Shown here one piece after another: positions 31,997 through 40,944 of a stretch of DNA of 64,000 nt; position 1 is the first letter of the stretch, and every line of letters begins with the position of its first letter. The translations under genes were made by a program, and so were the position numbers. The DNA is taken from the NCBI GenBank assembly GCA_031549185.1, contig JAVBQG010000058.1:10206-74205 (forward strand), given 5' to 3'. Origin of the DNA: JAVBQG01 sp031549185 (GTDB taxonomy: Bacteria > Synergistota > Synergistia > Synergistales > Synergistaceae). The notes beneath the pieces were generated by a model. It searched no databases, was not told where the DNA came from, and saw only the letters and a list, made by a program, of their open reading frames with translations.

Positions 31997-32641
31997 ATGT
32001 ACTGCACGCCCGAGGACCTGCGCCGCGAGGGCGTGACCGAGGAACGGGCGAGCGACGAGCGGTTGCAGGAACTCTGTGCCCTCTCCGGTGCGTACATCGA
32101 GACGATGACTCGACAGTTCTTCGAACCGCGCGAGCGGACGTACAAACTCGACGGGAGCGGAGGGGAGACGCTGGCCCTTCCGCTCTTTCTGATCGCCCCC
32201 GAGTACGTGAAGTGCAACGGATACCTGGTCGAGGAGCGCGAGTACACCCTGTACAACCGCATATCGCCCGAGGATGACCGGGGGTATCCGCGGATCAAAC
32301 GTCGCGCCGGCTGGCCGCGCGGCAACCTCAACGTCGAGATCAAGGGGCGCTGGGGGTACGTCGACGAGACGTCCGACGGCGTATACGTCACACCGTCGTT
32401 GATCCGCAAGGCCGCCATCCGACTCACGGTCATGCAACTGCCCTTGCTTGGCGACACGCTCGCGCAGGAGGAGAAGACCAAACTCGGCATGCTCGTTAGC
32501 GAGACCACGGACGGACACAGCTACACGCTGGATCGCAGCCTCGCTCAGCTGATAGCGGACCAGACCTTCACGGGCGACGCGGAGATCGACCAGATATTGA
32601 GCCGCTACTCCGCGCAGCGGATCGGGCTGGGGTTGATATGA
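31997..32641 (+). CDS. Head-tail connector protein (gp6-like)
   Basis: 214 aa with GAGGGA upstream of the ATG. The N-terminus YCTPEDLRREGV ... ALSGAYIETMTRQFFEPRERTYKLDGSG is the common start of gp6-like adaptor proteins. The C-terminal helical part (LIRKAAIRLTVMQLPLL) is also typical. It binds beneath the portal. Overlaps the next gene by ATGA. Confidence 0.75.
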   Translation: MYCTPEDLRREGVTEERASDERLQELCALSGAYIETMTRQFFEPRERTYKLDGSGGETLALPLFLIAPEYVKCNGYLVEEREYTLYNRISPEDDRGYPRIKRRAGWPRGNLNVEIKGRWGYVDETSDGVYVTPSLIRKAAIRLTVMQLPLLGDTLAQEEKTKLGMLVSETTDGHSYTLDRSLAQLIADQTFTGDAEIDQILSRYSAQRIGLGLI

Positions 32642-33009
32642 GGCCCCGACTGATACACCCGAGGCCGGTTCTCCTGTATCGTCGCAAGGGGGCGACGGAC
32701 ATCGACCCCGATCTCGGGGCGAAGAAGCGCGCGGCATTCGAGCCTTCGGTCAAGATGAGCGGCCAGGTGCGTTACAACAAATGGAACGCGATGACGCCCA
32801 CCGGCGGGGGCAACGATCCCGTTTGCGATGGGCATATCGCTTTCCTCCGAGAGGACTGGCTTCGCGAGGGCGGAAAGGTTGGCGACGAGATGGAGCTCGC
32901 GCCCGACGATTCCCGCCTGATCGTCATCGAGGTACGCCCCGCCGCGCACTACGCCGGGCAAGCCTGGCACGTCCACGTGATGTTCTCTCGAAGGAGGGCG
33001 ACCCGATGA
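32638..33009 (+). CDS. Head-tail joining protein
   Basis: 123 aa. Beta-rich (RPVLLYRRKG, DEMELAPDDSRLIVIEVRPAAHYAGQAWHVHVMFS). Between a gp6-like connector and a gp10-like protein this position is normally the stopper or head-completion protein (gp16/SPP1-like). Assignment is mainly by synteny. Confidence 0.6.
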   Translation: MRPRLIHPRPVLLYRRKGATDIDPDLGAKKRAAFEPSVKMSGQVRYNKWNAMTPTGGGNDPVCDGHIAFLREDWLREGGKVGDEMELAPDDSRLIVIEVRPAAHYAGQAWHVHVMFSRRRATR

Positions 33010-33551
33010 GCGGACTGACGGGGGATTGGGACAAGCTGAACAACGTCCTCGATCCGACGCGCATGAAGACGAAACTCGTCCAGGCGCAAAAGCGGGTCGG
33101 CGTGAAGGCGTCCAGTGCCGTCAAGAAGGGAATCCAGAGCGGTGCGCCCGGCGGACAGACATTCGAACCGTTGAGTGCGTTTACTGTCTGGATGCGAACG
33201 GCCATTTCTACAAAGCCTCTGATCGATAACGGCGACCTGATCGGCAACATCACGCATGAGGAACCGGACGACGCCACCGTCTGGGTCGGCGTCAAAAGAA
33301 GCGCGAAGGGCAAGGGCGGCAACTTGGCGAACATCGCGGCGGTGCATGAATTCGGCTGCACGATCCGCGTCACGGACAAAATGCGCCGCGGCTTTGCGGG
33401 CAAGTTTCGAGGCCTCGGGATTCGCAAGGATACCGCGTTCATTCACATTCCCGCTCGTCCCTTTCTGGCGCCGACCTTGAGCGACCCGGAACTGCAGGGA
33501 GAGATCGCGGAGACGTATCTTACGGCGCTGAAGGAGGCGTTTCTGGCATGA
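33006..33551 (+). CDS. Phage virion morphogenesis (HK97 gp10/gpG-like) protein
   Basis: 181 aa from the ATG at 33006, ATGA-coupled to the previous gene. The motif order KASSAVKKGIQSGAPGG, LIDNGDLIGNITHEEPDDATVWVGV, IAAVHEFGCTIRVTDKM and FIHIPARPFLAPTLSD matches the tail-completion family with conserved 'L..tG.L..si', 'vhefG' and 'iPaRpFl'. Confidence 0.85.
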   Translation: MSGLTGDWDKLNNVLDPTRMKTKLVQAQKRVGVKASSAVKKGIQSGAPGGQTFEPLSAFTVWMRTAISTKPLIDNGDLIGNITHEEPDDATVWVGVKRSAKGKGGNLANIAAVHEFGCTIRVTDKMRRGFAGKFRGLGIRKDTAFIHIPARPFLAPTLSDPELQGEIAETYLTALKEAFLA

Positions 33552-34093
33552 TCGTCGAGACCACGAAGGCGCTGATTCAGCTTTTCAAGACCGTCGAACC
33601 GAACACGCACCTCTCGATGGGCAACGTCGTCGAACTGGCGACGCTCCCCGCGGTCGTCCTCAACGGTCCCGCCCTGCAGGAGGTCACGCGCAGACAGCGC
33701 GACGCGGAGCAGATCACCGCGATCGACATGGAGAACTTTCTGGCCGTCCGCGAGAGACCGCCGCGCTGGTACCACCTGCAGTTCAATGTCTCTTTTTCTT
33801 GTGAGACGATGACCGACCTGCTCGTCCTCACTGAGAGCTTTTTACGACTCGCGCAGGGATGTCGACTCCTGCAGGCGGTCGGCGCAGAACGGACCCGCGA
33901 ATACTCGTGGGGATGGCGCGTACCGCCTGGGGCGAACGTCGAACCGAATATCTCGGAGATCTTCGAGGGTCGCGGCGAGCTGATCGCCCACGACGTCGAG
34001 GTGTACGGCGACATCCGCGAGACGATCCCGCTGATCCGCGTGATTGAGCTGGGCCTGAACGGCGAAGAACTCAGGATTGATGAAAGGAGTTGA
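33548..34093 (+). CDS. Tail terminator-like protein
   Basis: 181 aa, ATGA-coupled. Pattern: an N-terminal helix, strands (LATLPAVVLNGPALQE), RWYHLQFNVSFSCETMTDLLVLTESFLRLAQ. It fits the place and general fold of tail-terminator or DUF-type proteins before the sheath gene. No specific family confirmed by eye. Confidence 0.5.
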   Translation: MIVETTKALIQLFKTVEPNTHLSMGNVVELATLPAVVLNGPALQEVTRRQRDAEQITAIDMENFLAVRERPPRWYHLQFNVSFSCETMTDLLVLTESFLRLAQGCRLLQAVGAERTREYSWGWRVPPGANVEPNISEIFEGRGELIAHDVEVYGDIRETIPLIRVIELGLNGEELRIDERS

Positions 34094-34097
34094 TTTT

Positions 34098-34355
34098 ATG
34101 GCGAAGAAAAAGGAGCCGGTTGGGGATTTCGCGCGCATCAGGAATCTTGCCGACGGGCCTCGGGATTACCCGAAGACGTCGGGGGCGAGCGTCTTTCTCC
34201 CGCCGAAGGCGAAGGGCGTCGTATGGCCCGTGATCCCCAAAACGGAGATCAGCGAGGCGATGAGAGCCGCCGAGCGCAAGGGCGTCATTGCAATCGAGAT
34301 TATGGAAGGAGGTGCGACCGATGGGCCTGGGACTGCCGAAAGCAACGTGGACTGA
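34098..34355 (+). CDS. Small tail protein upstream of the sheath
   Basis: 85 aa from the ATG at 34098 with AAAGGAG upstream. It is Lys-rich at the start, with DFARIRNLADGPRDYPKTSGASVFLPPKAKGVVWPVIPKTEIS. Short proteins of this kind (conserved in contractile-tail phages, often before the sheath) have unknown function. Its 3' end overlaps the sheath start by 35 bp. Confidence 0.5.
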   Translation: MAKKKEPVGDFARIRNLADGPRDYPKTSGASVFLPPKAKGVVWPVIPKTEISEAMRAAERKGVIAIEIMEGGATDGPGTAESNVD

Positions 34356-35883
34356 GGTCGACCTGAGCCATTACGTCGACACGATCATCAAGGGCGTCTC
34401 GTGCGTGATGGGGATCACGGAAAAAGGCCCCGTCAACAAACCGCAGCGGATCGGCTCGATGGAGCAGTACGCGCGCGTCTTCGGCGGCAGGGTGCAGGGT
34501 TCGGACTTCCCGATCGTCGTGGAGCGCGCCCTCTCCTATGGGGCCGTCCTCTGGATCTCGCGCGTCGCCCATTACGACGACGTGGCCGATCCGTCCACGC
34601 TGAGCGCGGTATGCGCCGCAATCGCTCTCAAGGATGCAAGCGACGTCGATACGCTCAAGGTGCGTGCGACGTCGGAAGGCGCGTGGGGCAACAGGCTGTC
34701 CGTCGAGGTGGCCGAAAGCGTCCTCTCGGCGACGACCCGCTTCACCCTGAACGTCTACGAATCGGGGCGTCTGGTCGATAAGCTGGAGGACCTCTCGCTC
34801 GACCCGGCCGACGACAACTACGTCGAGAAGGCGAACAGCGCCTACATCGTCCTCGAGGATATGGAGAGCGCGACGGCCGCACCGGGCAATCGCCCGAAGA
34901 GCGCCATTCGTTCGCTCCTGATTGGCGGGGATGACGGGATCGCGGGAATCTGCGACGCCGACTACATCGGCTCGAAAGCTGCCAAGACGGGCTTCTACGC
35001 CTTCGGGGAGGTCGACGACGCTTTGCAGCTCGCCGTCCCGGGCGTAACGTCGGCGCCGGTGATCGCGAAGGGGCTCGCCTACTGCGAGGAGCGCGGAGAT
35101 CTCGTCTTCATCACGGAGACGCCGTTCGACCTCGAGACGCAGGAGTCCGTCGACTTCCGGCTCGGGAGGGAAACGTACAGCCACGAGGCGTTCAACTCCT
35201 CGTACGGCGCGATGTACTTCGGCAAGCCGCTGATCTACGATCTGAACCTCAAGCGCGAACGGAATATCACCGCCATCGGCGACGTTCTCGGCGTCATGGC
35301 CGTCAACGACTGGGCGGCCAACGAGTCGCGCGTCCCGGCGGGCATTCGGCGCGGGAAGCTGCGCAACTGTCTCGGCTTCGACGTCAACGTCGGCACGCCG
35401 GCGCGGTCGGCGGACGGGGATTACCTCTGCGAGAATCAGATCAACCCGCTCTGCTCGTTCCCCGATACCGGTCCCGTCGTCTGGGGCGCGCAGACGCTCC
35501 AGCGCGAGGCGTCGCTGCTGCGCGAGCTGAATGTGCGGCGCATGACACTGGTCATGAAGAAAGCGTGTACCAAGTACGCGCGCACTTTCATCCACGAGCC
35601 GAACGATCCCGCGTCCTGGCGTCTCTTCTGGCTCGGCCTCGACCCCAAATTCCGGGAGTGGAAGGCCAAACGCTGGCTCTACGACTACCGGATCGAGTGC
35701 GACCAGAACGCGAAGTCGCTCGCGGAGGCGAAGATCAACCTGCCGGAGTCGGTGCAGCGCGGCGAGTTCATCTGCAAGATTTTCTACAAGCCGGTCGTCG
35801 GCATCAAGTGGATTCTGATGTACGGCGTCATTACCCGGCTCGACGCGAAGTACGACGAGTCCATCGTCGAACTTGCGGCGTAG
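34321..35883 (+). CDS. Contractile tail sheath protein
   Basis: 520 aa from the ATG at 34321 with GGAGG upstream; upstream in-frame codons overlap the preceding gene. Sheath features: VMGITEKGPVNKPQRIGSMEQYARVFGG, FPIVVERALSYGAVLWISRV, WGNRLSVEVAES and a C-terminal domain with NPLCSFPDTGPVVWGAQTL and FIHEPNDPASWRLFW. It proves a contractile (myovirus) tail. Confidence 0.93.
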   Translation: MGLGLPKATWTEVDLSHYVDTIIKGVSCVMGITEKGPVNKPQRIGSMEQYARVFGGRVQGSDFPIVVERALSYGAVLWISRVAHYDDVADPSTLSAVCAAIALKDASDVDTLKVRATSEGAWGNRLSVEVAESVLSATTRFTLNVYESGRLVDKLEDLSLDPADDNYVEKANSAYIVLEDMESATAAPGNRPKSAIRSLLIGGDDGIAGICDADYIGSKAAKTGFYAFGEVDDALQLAVPGVTSAPVIAKGLAYCEERGDLVFITETPFDLETQESVDFRLGRETYSHEAFNSSYGAMYFGKPLIYDLNLKRERNITAIGDVLGVMAVNDWAANESRVPAGIRRGKLRNCLGFDVNVGTPARSADGDYLCENQINPLCSFPDTGPVVWGAQTLQREASLLRELNVRRMTLVMKKACTKYARTFIHEPNDPASWRLFWLGLDPKFREWKAKRWLYDYRIECDQNAKSLAEAKINLPESVQRGEFICKIFYKPVVGIKWILMYGVITRLDAKYDESIVELAA

Positions 35884-35898
35884 GGGAGGTGTTGTGAT

Positions 35899-36369
35899 AT
35901 GGGCGTGATTCCGGTTTTCCCGGGCAACCCGAGGCAGAAGCACCAGTTCATCGTTCGCCTTGACGGTTTCGATACGGCATGGTTCGAGAGCGCGACGATC
36001 CCCGAAACGGAGGTTGAAACCGACGAGTTCAATCCCGCCGGCAGCGTCAGGTCGACGAAGTTTGCCGGGAGGGCGAAGATCGGCGACTGCGTGCTGAAAA
36101 AGGGTATGCCGTCCGACAGCGCCGACCTGACCGCGTGGGAGTGGCTGACGAAGGCCGTGAATACCGAAGCGGGCGAGTTGGGCGACCCCGAGGACTACAA
36201 GAAGGACATTGAAATCGTCCACGTCGACCGCGTCGGCAAGGAGATGCAGCGCTGGACGTTGAAGGGTGCCTGGATCAAGAAGATCGATTGGGGCGAGAAT
36301 TCCGGCGGCTCTTCCGAGCACGTCGTGGAAACTCTGACTCTTTCGGTCGACGATTCGAAGGTCGGTTGA
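35899..36369 (+). CDS. Tail tube protein (T4 gp19-like)
   Basis: 156 aa with GGGGAGGTG 8 bp upstream. It contains HQFIVRLDGFDTAWFESATIPETEVETDEFNPAG and KIGDCVLKKGMPSDSADLTAWEWLTKAV, then VDRVGKEMQRWTLKGAWIKKIDWG. This is the pattern of gp19-type tube proteins that follow the sheath gene. A terminator-like hairpin lies after its stop. Confidence 0.88.
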   Translation: MGVIPVFPGNPRQKHQFIVRLDGFDTAWFESATIPETEVETDEFNPAGSVRSTKFAGRAKIGDCVLKKGMPSDSADLTAWEWLTKAVNTEAGELGDPEDYKKDIEIVHVDRVGKEMQRWTLKGAWIKKIDWGENSGGSSEHVVETLTLSVDDSKVG

Positions 36370-36372
36370 GGC

Positions 36373-36402
36373 GAGGGGCCCGCTCGGGCCTCTCCCTCTT
36401 TT
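36373..36402 (+). terminator. Hairpin attenuator after the tail tube gene
   Basis: GAGGGGCCC pairs with GGGCCTCTC (one G-T pair), followed by CCTCTTTT. It probably lowers transcription of the chaperone and later genes relative to sheath and tube. Confidence 0.6.
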
Positions 36403-36421
36403 ACTCACAAGGGGGAACGTC

Positions 36422-37138
36422 ATGGGAAAGACTATTAAATTGCCGTCGGGCGTCGAGGTCGAACTCGCCCCGTTCACCGGCAAGACGGAACGGCTAATTG
36501 AGGATAAAAAGCTGATTCAGAGCGGGGCGTTTACCGACAAGTACCTCGCCGCTTGTATCGCCTCCGTCGACGGCGGGGAAAATATGACGCCGCAGCAGAA
36601 GGAAAAGACCGTGTTGGAGATGCGTTCGGGCGACCGGAACTATCTGCTCGTCCAGGTTCGCATCGACGCCTATGGGCCGGAGATGGTCTTCAACCATCAG
36701 TGCCCGCAGTGCAAAAAGACGAGCGGCTATCAGATCGACCTCGAAGAGATGCTGGAGGGCGAAGCGCTCAGGGTTTATCCGTACATGGAATCGCCGGTTC
36801 GCATCGATCTCCCCAGCGGTGGACACGCCGAGGTCCGGTATATGACCGGGCAGGACGAGCGCAAGATGGCGCAGATGAAGGAGAATCTTCTTTCGGGCGG
36901 GATGCTGCTGCGTATCGAATCGCTGAATGGGGAGACCCCGACTCGGAAGATGCTCGACGACCTCTCCGGGCGCGACCTGCTGGCGCTACGGGAAGCGATG
37001 AGCGAGATGAAGGGCGGACTTTATGCCGCGATCGAGCTCGACTGCCTGGAGTGCGGCAACTCCTACGAGACGCCCCTCTCGGGTATTCCCGATTTTTTCA
37101 TCCCGTCGAGGACGAAACTGGAGAGTGCTACGGCGTAG
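36422..37138 (+). CDS. Tail assembly chaperone, unshifted product (T4 baseplate-type zinc protein)
   Basis: 238 aa. The N-terminus is KTIKLPSGVEVELAPFTGKTERL. Two CxxC pairs (HQCPQCKKTSGY and LDCLECGNSYE) suggest a zinc ribbon, as in the T4 baseplate-type family PF12322. Other matches are RYMTGQDERKMAQMKENL and LYAAIELDC. It lies between the tube and tape measure, where tail chaperones are made in two forms. Its end contains a frameshift heptamer at 37093-37099. Confidence 0.8.
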   Translation: MGKTIKLPSGVEVELAPFTGKTERLIEDKKLIQSGAFTDKYLAACIASVDGGENMTPQQKEKTVLEMRSGDRNYLLVQVRIDAYGPEMVFNHQCPQCKKTSGYQIDLEEMLEGEALRVYPYMESPVRIDLPSGGHAEVRYMTGQDERKMAQMKENLLSGGMLLRIESLNGETPTRKMLDDLSGRDLLALREAMSEMKGGLYAAIELDCLECGNSYETPLSGIPDFFIPSRTKLESATA

Positions 37139-37284
37139 AGGAGGAGGTCTTCTTCCTCGGATACCACATGCATTGGGACCCAGATCGCATCCTCGACATG
37201 GAACGGGAAAGGCGGCGTTGGCACGTCGCACGGCTGAAAAGGCAACTTGAGCTCGAAGAGGAAAAAATCAGGAACGGTACTTAA
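36422..37284 (+). CDS. Tail assembly chaperone, -1 frameshift product
   Basis: If ribosomes slip back one base on T TTT TTC (37093-37099, in the correct phase: GAT TTT TTC), translation continues for 61 further residues to 37284, giving a product of about 287 aa. The extension includes EEEVFFLGYHMHWDPDRILDMERERRRWHVARLKRQLELEEE, a helical segment like the short protein that follows gp28-type genes in related phages. The extension has no ATG or ribosome site of its own before HMHW. A programmed shift here is standard for long-tailed phages. Efficiency is not known. Confidence 0.75.
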
Positions 37285-37520
37285 TCGAGTTTTACCAGAA
37301 CGGAACCGTCGGAGGCCGTCTCTGTCGACTCTTCATAGGTCGGCGGGTCGGCCTTCTCTATTACCAGGGCGAAGAGGGTAAGGATCGCAAAAAGCGCAAA
37401 GCATAAAAACGCGCCCTTTGTCAGAAAGAGCAGCAGTGGTTTCGCCGCCTGGATGAAAAAAGCGCAACAGAAAAGGATTAAGAGAATTGCGAGGAAGGAA
37501 CCGAGTACGAACACGATCAT
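37281..37520 (-). CDS. Small membrane protein on the opposite strand (moron-like)
   Basis: 79 aa from the ATG at 37520 with GAGGTGAT 5 bp upstream. Two or three hydrophobic segments (IVFVLGSFLAILLILFCCAFFI, LLLFLTKGAFLCFALFAILTLFALVI) and a hydrophilic tail. It is the only minus-strand gene in the late region and has its own extended -10 promoter at 37554-37562. Such solitary genes are often lysogen-expressed morons, for instance superinfection exclusion proteins. Function here is inferred. Confidence 0.6.
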   Translation of the reverse strand: MIVFVLGSFLAILLILFCCAFFIQAAKPLLLFLTKGAFLCFALFAILTLFALVIEKADPPTYEESTETASDGSVLVKLD

Positions 37521-37553
37521 CACGATCACCTCGCTTTATAGATTGACAACGAC

Positions 37554-37562
37554 ATTATAACA
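37554..37562 (-). promoter_or_regulatory. Extended -10 promoter for the minus-strand membrane protein
   Basis: On the minus strand the sequence reads TGTTATAAT, a perfect extended -10. It lies 34 bp upstream of the ATG at 37520. No good -35 is visible, as is usual for this promoter type. Confidence 0.55.
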
Positions 37563-37587
37563 CCCGGTGCGGAAGGGGGGATGCGGA

Positions 37588-40173
37588 ATGACTGCAGCGC
37601 AGGGAGCGCTCGGGCTCGGTATCGTGTTGACGCTGCGGGACGAAGTGTCGAAGGGGTTGGACAAAATTCGCGCCAAGATGCAGGGCTTCGAAGGCGTCTC
37701 GAAGGACATGGTCGACAACTTCGACTCCGGGGCAAAACGGATGCTCGGTGGCATCGGGCTGGTCGTCGGCGGCGCCAAGATCATCAGCGCGGCGTTCGGC
37801 GAGCCACTTGCGGCGGCCGTACGCTTCGAATCGGTCATGGCGGACGTGAACAAGGTCGCCGACTTCACCAATCAGCAGTACAAGGAAATGTCCGCCGCGC
37901 TGGTCGAGATGTCTACCCGCATTCCCATGGCGGCCGAGGGACTGGGAGAGATTATGGCGGCAGCCGCACAGGCCGGTATCGCTAAAGAAGACCTCGTCGC
38001 GTTCACCGAGGACGCCGCGAAAATGGGCGTTGCCTTCGGTATCTCCGCGCAGGAGGCGGGTGACGCGATGGCCGGCTTGCGATCGATCTTCGACATATCG
38101 CAAAATCAGGTCGTATCGCTCGGCGACGCCGTAAATCACCTCTCGAACAACATGAACGCCACCGCGTCCGACATTCTCAACTTCTTGAACCGCGCAGGGG
38201 GTATCGGTCGACAGGCGGGCATGAGCGCACAGCAGATCGCCGCTCTCGGCTCTACGTTCATCGATCTCAAGACGCCGCCGGAGACGGCCTCGCGCGCGGT
38301 CGCTTCGCTGATCATGAAGTTGACCACCGCTTCGACCGCGGGCAAAGACGCGCAAACGGCGTTCGAATCCCTGGGCCTCACCGGCGCCGGTATGGAAAAG
38401 GCGTTTAAGAAGGACGCCTCCGGCGCGATCACGGCGTTTCTCGACGCGGTGAACAAGTCCAAGGATCCGATCGGTGCGCTGAAGGCGATTGTCGGGGAGG
38501 GGTTTGCCGACGATATCGCGAAGCTTGCGTCGGGGAATGAGAAACTAAAAAAGGCCCTTGAAATGGTCGGCGTCGAGTCGCAGTACGCGGGCTCGATGCT
38601 CGAGGAATATGAAACCAGAGCAAAGACGGTCGAGAACGCCCAGCAGATTTTGAACAACCGACTGGAGGCCATGAAGCTTCGACTCGGCAACGTCGCATTG
38701 CCGATTTACGGAAAGTTGGTCAGCTTCCTTGGCCTGATTGCCTTGTGGTTGGGGAAACTGCCCGAGCCGGCCTATCAAGTCATTGCCGCAGTCGCCGCTT
38801 TCAGCGGCATTTCACTGATCCTCTTCGGGGCATTGATGATGGTCGGCGGCGCGGTCAAGATGTGGCCCGTGTTTATGAGAGCGGCGCAGGCCGGATTGTT
38901 GGCAGTACGGCAGGCGGCGGTGTTGACGACGACAACTCTTCTGCGAATGGCTATCCCCGTTTTGGCCTTGGTCGCCCTGAGTTATGCTGCTCGGCGCGCA
39001 TGGGAGAAGAACTTCGGAGGTATCCGCGATTTCGTCACGGCCATCGTGGCGGGTTTCAACATGGCGGTTGCGGCTGGGACTGATGGAATCTCGAAAGTCG
39101 ATGCGGCGACCGCGAAGAAGCTGCAGGAGTTGGGATTGTGGGACTTTGCGGTTACCGCCGGGAAGGTTTTTTATCGCGTCAGGCTGTTTCTGCTAGGACT
39201 CCTGGAAGGGTTCAAGGCATTCTGGGGAAGCCTGAAAACCGGCTACATCATTCTGCGGGAAATTTTCGACCCCGTGCTTTCACGAGGGAAAGACCTTCTC
39301 GGCATCTTCGGCCTTATGGACGGCGCCGCCTCGTCGAACTCCAAATCGTGGAAAGAGTGGGGGGAGATCCTCGGCAAGTGGATTCCTCTGATCTTCGGCG
39401 TTGTCGCAGCCTTCAAGATCGCTACGTTGGCGGTCAAGGTTTTCAACCTGGTATGCGGAATGAATCCGACTTTGCGTATCGCCACCCTCGTCATCGGAGC
39501 GATTGCCCTGATGATTTATCATTGGGACTTCTTTGGGGGATACGTCAAAGCGATCTGGAACGGCATCGTTCAGCTCATTTCAGGCATCGCGCTGTTTTTC
39601 AGCGGCATATGGAAGATGATCTGCGGAATTTGGCAGGGAGATATTGACCTGTTCAAAGAAGGGTTCACCTCGGTATTTGAAGGCTTGAAGGGTGTCGTGC
39701 AGGGGTGGGTCAACTTCGCAAACGCCCTGATCGCCCCGATTTTGGACGGTATCAACTGGGTTCTCGAAAAGATGGGAATCATCGACAGCAAACGTCATAA
39801 CCAGGCTTTGGTCGAGACTGTCGAGAAAATGGACATTCCGGCGACGGCAAAACAAGAGTTATTGGGTATTGCCGACACGGTGGACGCGGATACCGCACGG
39901 CAAATGAATAAACAATTCATGGCCTATACTCCGCCGGCGCGCGACCCGCAAGCGGCTCCGTTGGCGGCTACGTCGCTGAAAGGTGCGTCAGCCCAAAACG
40001 CCCGAGCACTGGCGACCATGGCGCAAACAGCTGGACAGATACCTGTGGTACAGACAGAAGCTAACGTTACTGTTGAACCCTCGAAAACCGATGTGTACCT
40101 TGATAATGTCAAAATCGGCGAGGCCGTGACACGCTGGCAGGGGAAACAGAACGTGCGAATGGGGCGCGGATGA
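37588..40173 (+). CDS. Tail tape measure protein
   Basis: 861 aa from the ATG at 37588. N-terminal TP901-type pattern: LGLGIVLTLRDEVSKGLDKIRAKMQGF, GGAKIISAAFGEPLAAAVRFESVMADVNKV, TRIPMAAEGLGEIMAAAAQAGIAKEDLVAFTEDAAKMGVAFG, LSNNMNATASDILNFLNRAGGIGRQAG. Several hydrophobic stretches (ISLILFGALMMVGGAV, IYGKLVSFLGLIALWLG) follow. Its length implies a tail of roughly 130 nm by the usual 1.5 Å per residue rule. It is preceded by the frameshifted chaperone. Confidence 0.92.
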   Translation: MTAAQGALGLGIVLTLRDEVSKGLDKIRAKMQGFEGVSKDMVDNFDSGAKRMLGGIGLVVGGAKIISAAFGEPLAAAVRFESVMADVNKVADFTNQQYKEMSAALVEMSTRIPMAAEGLGEIMAAAAQAGIAKEDLVAFTEDAAKMGVAFGISAQEAGDAMAGLRSIFDISQNQVVSLGDAVNHLSNNMNATASDILNFLNRAGGIGRQAGMSAQQIAALGSTFIDLKTPPETASRAVASLIMKLTTASTAGKDAQTAFESLGLTGAGMEKAFKKDASGAITAFLDAVNKSKDPIGALKAIVGEGFADDIAKLASGNEKLKKALEMVGVESQYAGSMLEEYETRAKTVENAQQILNNRLEAMKLRLGNVALPIYGKLVSFLGLIALWLGKLPEPAYQVIAAVAAFSGISLILFGALMMVGGAVKMWPVFMRAAQAGLLAVRQAAVLTTTTLLRMAIPVLALVALSYAARRAWEKNFGGIRDFVTAIVAGFNMAVAAGTDGISKVDAATAKKLQELGLWDFAVTAGKVFYRVRLFLLGLLEGFKAFWGSLKTGYIILREIFDPVLSRGKDLLGIFGLMDGAASSNSKSWKEWGEILGKWIPLIFGVVAAFKIATLAVKVFNLVCGMNPTLRIATLVIGAIALMIYHWDFFGGYVKAIWNGIVQLISGIALFFSGIWKMICGIWQGDIDLFKEGFTSVFEGLKGVVQGWVNFANALIAPILDGINWVLEKMGIIDSKRHNQALVETVEKMDIPATAKQELLGIADTVDADTARQMNKQFMAYTPPARDPQAAPLAATSLKGASAQNARALATMAQTAGQIPVVQTEANVTVEPSKTDVYLDNVKIGEAVTRWQGKQNVRMGRG

Positions 40174-40174
40174 C

Positions 40175-40648
40175 ATGAGCGGACGTACTGAAACCACAGG
40201 AATGCTCGTGGACGTCGACGACGGCTCGCGCCTGGAGTGGGAGTTCAATCCGGAGAGCTTCGTCGATTCCGACGAGGCGAATTTCGCCAGGATCGGCATC
40301 CCCGGGATGTCGCATCCCCGAATTCAGTTCTCATCCGGCGGGGAGCGCACGCTTTCGTTCGTCCTGCGGTTGCACTACTCGCGGAACAAGGATGTCGCGG
40401 CCGCGATCCGCAAACTGCGCTCCTGGCTTTACGCGGAGTATTCGGGCGGGCGTCTCGCGAAAGCTCCACACAGATTGCTCGTGCAGTATGGCGGCAACTG
40501 GGAGGATGAAAAATGGGTGTTGACGAAGGTCGCGGTCGGTTATCAACGCTTCGACCGGGAAGGGAATCCGCTTCTGTCCGACGTGGCGGTCGAGCTACTC
40601 GAATACATTGAAGAGTCGAGGGGTATGCGGGAGGTGGCAGGCAGATGA
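40175..40648 (+). CDS. Contractile injection system tube/baseplate adaptor protein (CIS_tube-like)
   Basis: 157 aa. LEWEFNPESFVDSDEANFARIGIPGMSHPRIQFSSGGERTLSFVLRL is the opening of CIS_tube-family proteins that link the tube to the hub. The remainder has VAVGYQRFDREGNPLLSDVAVELLEY. It overlaps the following LysM-like gene by 4 bp. Confidence 0.75.
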   Translation: MSGRTETTGMLVDVDDGSRLEWEFNPESFVDSDEANFARIGIPGMSHPRIQFSSGGERTLSFVLRLHYSRNKDVAAAIRKLRSWLYAEYSGGRLAKAPHRLLVQYGGNWEDEKWVLTKVAVGYQRFDREGNPLLSDVAVELLEYIEESRGMREVAGR

Positions 40649-40944
40649 AAATATCGCCGACAAGCCGACACAATTACTCGGTCCTCTATCGAAGCAAAGA
40701 TGGCGATTTCCTCGGCACCAGGCCGCCGGTCAAGATCCCCGCTTCGGACAAAGACCAGTTTCACCGGGTCACGCAGAGTGACGTCAACCGCATCGACCTG
40801 CTGGCGTACCGCTATTACGGTGACTGCAACCTCTGGTGGCTGATCGCGGAGGCGAACAACGTCTCGAATCCCCTGCAGCTCGAGGTCGGCGTTGTGTTGC
40901 GGATTCCCTCGCAGGAGACGATCCAGATGAGGATAATCCGATGA
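40645..40944 (+). CDS. LysM-like baseplate protein
   Basis: 99 aa with GGGAGGTGGCAGG before the ATG. RIDLLAYRYYGDCNLWWLIAEANNVSNPLQLEVGVVLRIP is a LysM-type or tail protein X-like repeat ('D.ia...yGd...w..i..aN....p..l..G..l.iP'). Short proteins of this kind sit between tube adaptor and hub in contractile tails. Confidence 0.8.
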   Translation: MKISPTSRHNYSVLYRSKDGDFLGTRPPVKIPASDKDQFHRVTQSDVNRIDLLAYRYYGDCNLWWLIAEANNVSNPLQLEVGVVLRIPSQETIQMRIIR

